From assembly GCA_946406115.1 (NCBI GenBank), contig OX291560.1:8867158-8931157 (forward strand): 64,000 nt of DNA. Direction: 5' to 3'. How positions within the stretch are numbered: the first letter of the stretch is position 1; the number at the start of each line of letters is the position of its first letter. The translations under genes and the position numbers were made by a program. Positions 54,701-60,700 of the stretch are shown in pieces. Under the pieces are notes generated by a model. The model searched no databases. It saw nothing but the letters and a program-made list of their open reading frames with translations, and was not told where the DNA came from. Source of the DNA: Apoda limacodes (lineage: Eukaryota > Arthropoda > Insecta > Lepidoptera > Limacodidae).

Positions 54701-57700
54701 GTAATAAAAAATTTAAGTGCTCAGTGAAACAAAATGCCTTAAGAAAGTACAAACAGTAGTAAATAATATTGACAATAGAGATATTAGACTAATGGCCAAA
54801 CTAATGGCCTAATTTTGGATGCAGTTTTCTTACTTTTTTCGACCTTAATTTAAATTGTGGTATGTCAAATATTCGAAAGTACAAGGAAATACTTTGAAAT
54901 AGCTCAACAATTTGGTAGTATTAATTAAATATTTCTTAAATAATGATATACGTAACTCTGTTTTACTAAAATTTTTAATGGTTCTTGACAAATTTTAGTT
55001 TTTTGTAAAGAACTGACTACAAACCGTAACGAAAGGCTCTTAAGGGTGCGTTCCAAATCGCAACGAGGAAGTTAAAAAAGTGGTTTTGGGACACCCAGGG
55101 TAGAGTAATTTTCCAACTGTCAAGATGAATTCTTTACACTGCCATAGAAAAGGTAGAAAATCACTCCTGTCAGTGTGAAAATTAACTGTCAAACGCTCGT
55201 TCCAGAACGGGTTGATTTTTAACTCTACCGGTCGATAATTACTCGGCGTGATTTGGAACATAGCCTAAATAAAACTGGCATATACGATGTTTGTTTATCT
55301 TTGCGGTTTAAATCCCCAATAGGAGGTAACCAGTAGCTTAATACACACCTACACTGTATCAATGATTTTAATTCATAATTTCCTTCAAAGTAGGTACTTA
55401 CTTTCAGTTGTTGAAAATCAGAACATCGAGTTAGCATCTCAAGGACATAGCCTTGCGTCATGGACTTGCGAACCATAGAGTTGAACACTTCCATGGTCTC
55501 GCACGTTATGTAGTAGTGGCTGGCCGTGCGACCTAAGTCTGTGGGGAAATAACGTTCAAGTAAGCGTTATTGTAAATGATTAAAGCTGCATTGCAAAACA
55601 TTCGGTAGATAGTGAAATTACCCAAAACGTTTTAGAAAAAGAAGCAACAAAGTTTAATATGTGGTTTTGGAACGCGATGTTCAGAATAATTAGGCAACTA
55701 TCACTGTCTGAATTATTTACCATACCATAGACACGGTTTTTTTATTATTTTTACAACAGTCTGTATCAAAATAAGCTGTTAAAGTGGTCCGTTAAACACT
55801 GTTGGTAATTCAACTTTATCGGAGATTATTACGCTACAGAAAAGTGTTTTGGAACACAGATAAATACGTAGCACGAGCCGCAAATCTGTCAGAAAATTGT
55901 ATTCCATCTTCTTTGTATAAAAAAACTTAGGCCGAATTATCTTTCTAAAGTACGGTCGACAGTTGCTCACGGTAACCAAAACAACGGCTTTTACGCTTAT
56001 TTACATAACTTTAACTTACTCCTGTATACGTATAATTATGTGCTACTATGCTCAGTTTGAATTTACCTGCTTATGTTATTTAAGTTATTTTCATTTGTAT
56101 TGCGTTCTTATTCTACAATAAACAAGAAATTATTGAGTTAGCAGCCCAGTTTCATTCGTGTAGTCTTTAGTGCCTGGATGAGTTGTCTTTGTTGCACGCG
56201 CATAATTACGCAGATGCGATGACCGACCGCTGTCATCAGAAATTACTACTATTTTGACAACTGACACAGGCTAAAAAGTAAAAGGTCAATGTACGAAATT
56301 CTTTGTGCTTCGCGTCCGTGCTATAATTACAAATAGAGTACATTGTACCTGTAACATTTAAGTCCCCAGTGCGTTCATTGAAGCGAATCATGTGAGTGCG
56401 GTCCAATTGCATAGCGGCTGCTGTGATTAATTCACGACGTTTTGTTTCCAACATTGGGTCGTCTTGAACGTCTCCGTATGTTAGACCATACACCTAAATT
56501 GATTAATTTAGGTTCATGTACTGTTTTTTTTTTCTTAAAAATTAAATAACTGGCTTTAAATAACTTTTGACCTCAGACCGAAATAATTTGGAATAAGGTA
56601 AATTAGGGAAATTAAGTTGCGATATGTAGAATTGAAACCAATACGTGGTAAAAAGTACGGTGCCCTCGGCTGAAACTGTCACTAGGAAGTTTTTTTTTTT
56701 AATTAACAGGAAACATTACCTGTGGATTAATCCTCATTCGTACAAATAGGTAGGTGTAGCTTAACCATTCTACGGCTTCGTCTATATTTGTCACAGATCC
56801 TAGTGCAACCTGAAAAAAGAAACACACATTTCGGTGAAAATACAAAGTTATTTAGGCCTGATATCGGTAAAAATATTTAGATCTGGACAGTAATGAGTTC
56901 CTAATGCCCAAATTTGTTATCAATTTCATACTTTATTATTAAAAGTTTTTGTCTTAAAACCAATTATTATGTCTATCAAATTCTGTGAAAAACATATCTT
57001 ACCTCCGCATTCAAATTATCTGCTAGAAGATTAATAAAGTTACTTTCTATTGGAAACTGATTCGTCATACTCCTCAGATAATATGATAATTTGTCATGTG
57101 TAGTAATTATGATACCAGTTCCTGAAGTATCAAACTGCGGTCGTCCAGCACGACCGAATATTTGCAGAACGTCCAATATACTGAGGTCAACGAATGTCCC
57201 CCGACTTTGGTCGTAAATCTCCGTCCCCTGAAAGAAACGATTTTCAAGAAAACTAGCTGTTTTTCCACCAAATAACAAATTCTTTTTTTACATCCAGTCT
57301 TTGATTAAGGCAACGAACAATTGTAATATTTTATATAAGGAAACATTTTTACGTATATATTCTATGAAATTTAGTTATTTCTTTTGTAAGTTGTGTGTAC
57401 GCAATACAACTAAAAGGATACTTACCCTGATTACCACAGCATGTGCAGGTAAATTAACACCCCAAGCCAATGTAGACGTACAGACCAACACTTTTATATA
57501 GCCTTCAGAAAAGTATTTTTCTACCATGTTCCTGTCAAAGAATAAAATATTAGAATGTTATGTTGAATTACTGCATTTTTTTATTTAATATTAATATGTA
57601 TGAGAGCGAAATTTGATTAAAAAAAGCAAGTTTTTGGGTATTTTTAGTCACGAGTACATACTCATTTTCGTATATGTAATACATTAAAGGTTGTCACATA

Positions 57701-60700
57701 CGAGGCAGTTAGTAAAAAAAATATATATTACACCCCAGCAACGCCGTATATCTGCCAATATCGCTCTATCCAGTTGTTTTGGCGTGAAGGCGTAAAAAAT
57801 ACTAACAAACTTTCGCATTTAAAATCGTTTTTATTATTTTTGGAATACATTTATCGTTTACCATAATTTTCCCTTTGACCCCCAAGCTAAGACGGCCCTG
57901 GAAAACTGAATATTTGGTTTTCATTTAGTATCGCATACGTCGCATATGTCCTCTGTGTGGTACCTCGCAGATGCTATAAATATTGAAATGCAACGCTCGC
58001 AGACTAAAAAGTATATTATATGCCACATATGTGACAAGCTTAAAGTTAAACACATTTAACTCTTGTGAAAAATAAATACCTTACAGATAAGAATAAATAA
58101 AGTGGCGTAGAAGTGACACTCATTTACATTCTTTGTGATTAAATACAACTTAAATAAACACTATACTGTATACTGACGCATTTGTTAACTTACTCATAGA
58201 CTTACGCCTAGACTGCAACTTTTTGTAGGCTATTAGTGATAGCGCGAAATACGGTTATTTCACTACCGATAATTTCTTTTTCGAGCTTTTCACCACTAAT
58301 GGCATTTAATCACAAAGAAAAGTAAATCCAACTAGCGTAACTAATCGGCTCGGATTTTTCGAAATGGTCGAAGTGCTCGCTGTACTAAGACTTCGGGCCA
58401 ACAGTGTCGCTACTATACAGAATCTACGTGTTACTTCTTATATTATGCTTTAACAAAGACTACGCGTATACATACTCAAACAAACATTTAGTCCTGTATG
58501 AATTCCGAAATAATCAATGTATAATAATAAAAATAATTATATTTTGGACATTACACACAGCGCCATTTGGCCCCAAAGTAAGCAAAACTTGTGTTATGGA
58601 TACCAGACAACGGATACAAAATACATATATATTACTTTTTTTTTGTAAAAACATAAATACACCCAGTCTCAAGACAAACACATATGTTTATTACATAAAT
58701 GTTTGTCCAGTGCGGGAATCGAACCCACACCTTTTGCACAGCAGCCGGTCATACTACCAACTAGGCTGCGAGGGAGTCAAACATTGTACTTATTCGTAAA
58801 ATGAAATTTTGCACTTACCTATCACTTCTCAGCATACCAGCATGATGACAAGCAAACCCAGCAGCGAACAATTCCCCTAAGATTTTATTTGGGCTGCTAC
58901 TTATGGATTTCTTAGCTTTTAAAAATCCACCCGAATCTTCAGGCTCAAAATATTTCAAGTGACCTTTCTTTTGAGCTAACTCTTTGAGGACCATAGCAGT
59001 CTGATGAGTGGCATTTCGAGCGTGCACGAAGACCATAACTTGATGACCTTTTTGGACCATATCAGCGGCTTTATCGTAACACAATTCGTTCATGGTTTGA
59101 ACCTAGAAAAAGATACGTGACTTAACAAGGTCTGTGCGAGGCTACAATAAAATTGATAGTCATTCCTTCCAAGCAATACCTGTCTTAGATGAGCCCCACC
59201 TCCGCTGCCGGATTCTTTGATGCCAATGAATTGCTGCTCCAGAGGTACTGGACGGAACCGTGAGTCGAAAAAGAATAGACCAATGTTTGGGTTAACTCGT
59301 AAGAATCTGGTAAACAAATTTGAGTTGTATATTCGAACACTTCTGCTAAGTATAAGGATGGCTATGTTGTATAAGTAATCAAATTAAAAGTTAAAGAAAA
59401 CCCTTGATGTAAGTTGAAAAATATGCAAAAGGACCTAGGGAAAAAGGAAAACAAATTATGAGAGGCAATATTAAATTACCAGTTCTTCAAAACTTAAAAA
59501 AAGTGTATTTACAAAGGTTAAAATATTTATTACCTGGCTACATCAATGTAATTTGGTAACGTAGCAGACAACCCCACGATCCTGATCATGTTCTGGGTGG
59601 ATTCGACTTGTCGCAACGTCCTTGCGACTATCGCCTCCACTATCGGTCCTCTGTCGCCGTGTAGTAAATGTACTTCGTCGATTATTAGTAGTTTTACTAT
59701 AGAAGCTAGTTCAGTATCCGCTTAAAACAACAAAAATTCATTTGATTAATTATCTACTGAATACATACTCACACAATTAGATCAAATACAAGTATATTTA
59801 TATGTAAATACAAATATATATTTATTAAAAAATATGTATGTGACAAATATATAAATATTTTTGGACATCATTATCTATTTCCAAACTAAGTAAAGCTTGT
59901 ATTATGGATACAGGACAACGGATACAAATACAGATATTTTTTGTTAAACATACATATTATACATTGAAATAATCCACACTCCAGACAAACACAATCGTTA
60001 ATAAGTCAAATTTTTGGTCTGCGAGGAAATTAAACCCAGGCCCCATGGTTTAGCAGGCAAGTCATTACCCGCTAAGCCACAAACAAAAATTTTATGAAGG
60101 GTCTGACTCCAAAGATAGGAAAGACCTGAGTAACAGTTAGTGATAGATCAGGGACATAAGAATGGATAAAGTTAAATAATTTCAAAGCCATTAAACATAA
60201 ATATAAACAAAAGTTAATAATTTGTATCAAACTTCTGGCAAAGATTAGTAATATTAATTTATCATAAAATGACTACAGTTTACAAAATAATAATAATGAA
60301 CTACTATAGTCCCATCCCATCAATATCCCTAAGTATATGGTCTGAAGTCCTACATGATGCGTAAAAACACAGAAAAATGGACAAAAAAAATTACAAAGTG
60401 GACACCCAGATACAATATCAAAAGGAAAAGAGGTAGACTACGTAAAAGATGGACAGACGACATTAAGAACATTGCAGGATCACAATGGACAAGACTAGCT
60501 AAGGAGTGACAAAGCTGAAACAAAACGGGAGGAGGCCTACGTGTCGACAAGACACACTGACCCAGAACAGAATTCGATAACCGATGTGATGTGATTTTTT
60601 GAATTTATAATTATAAATTATATACTTATCTGGTATGATAAAATATTATTACCCTGTAAATCCGCTAAAAACAATTCAGTAACACTCACGTGCAGAAGAT

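Noticed and set aside
58700..58778. tRNA gene on the minus strand (box A and box B present)
   Set aside because: The head continues into a SINE body repeated many times in the window and lacks a full cloverleaf. The same holds for 16.6, 24.35, 26.2, 30.3 and 51.1 kb.
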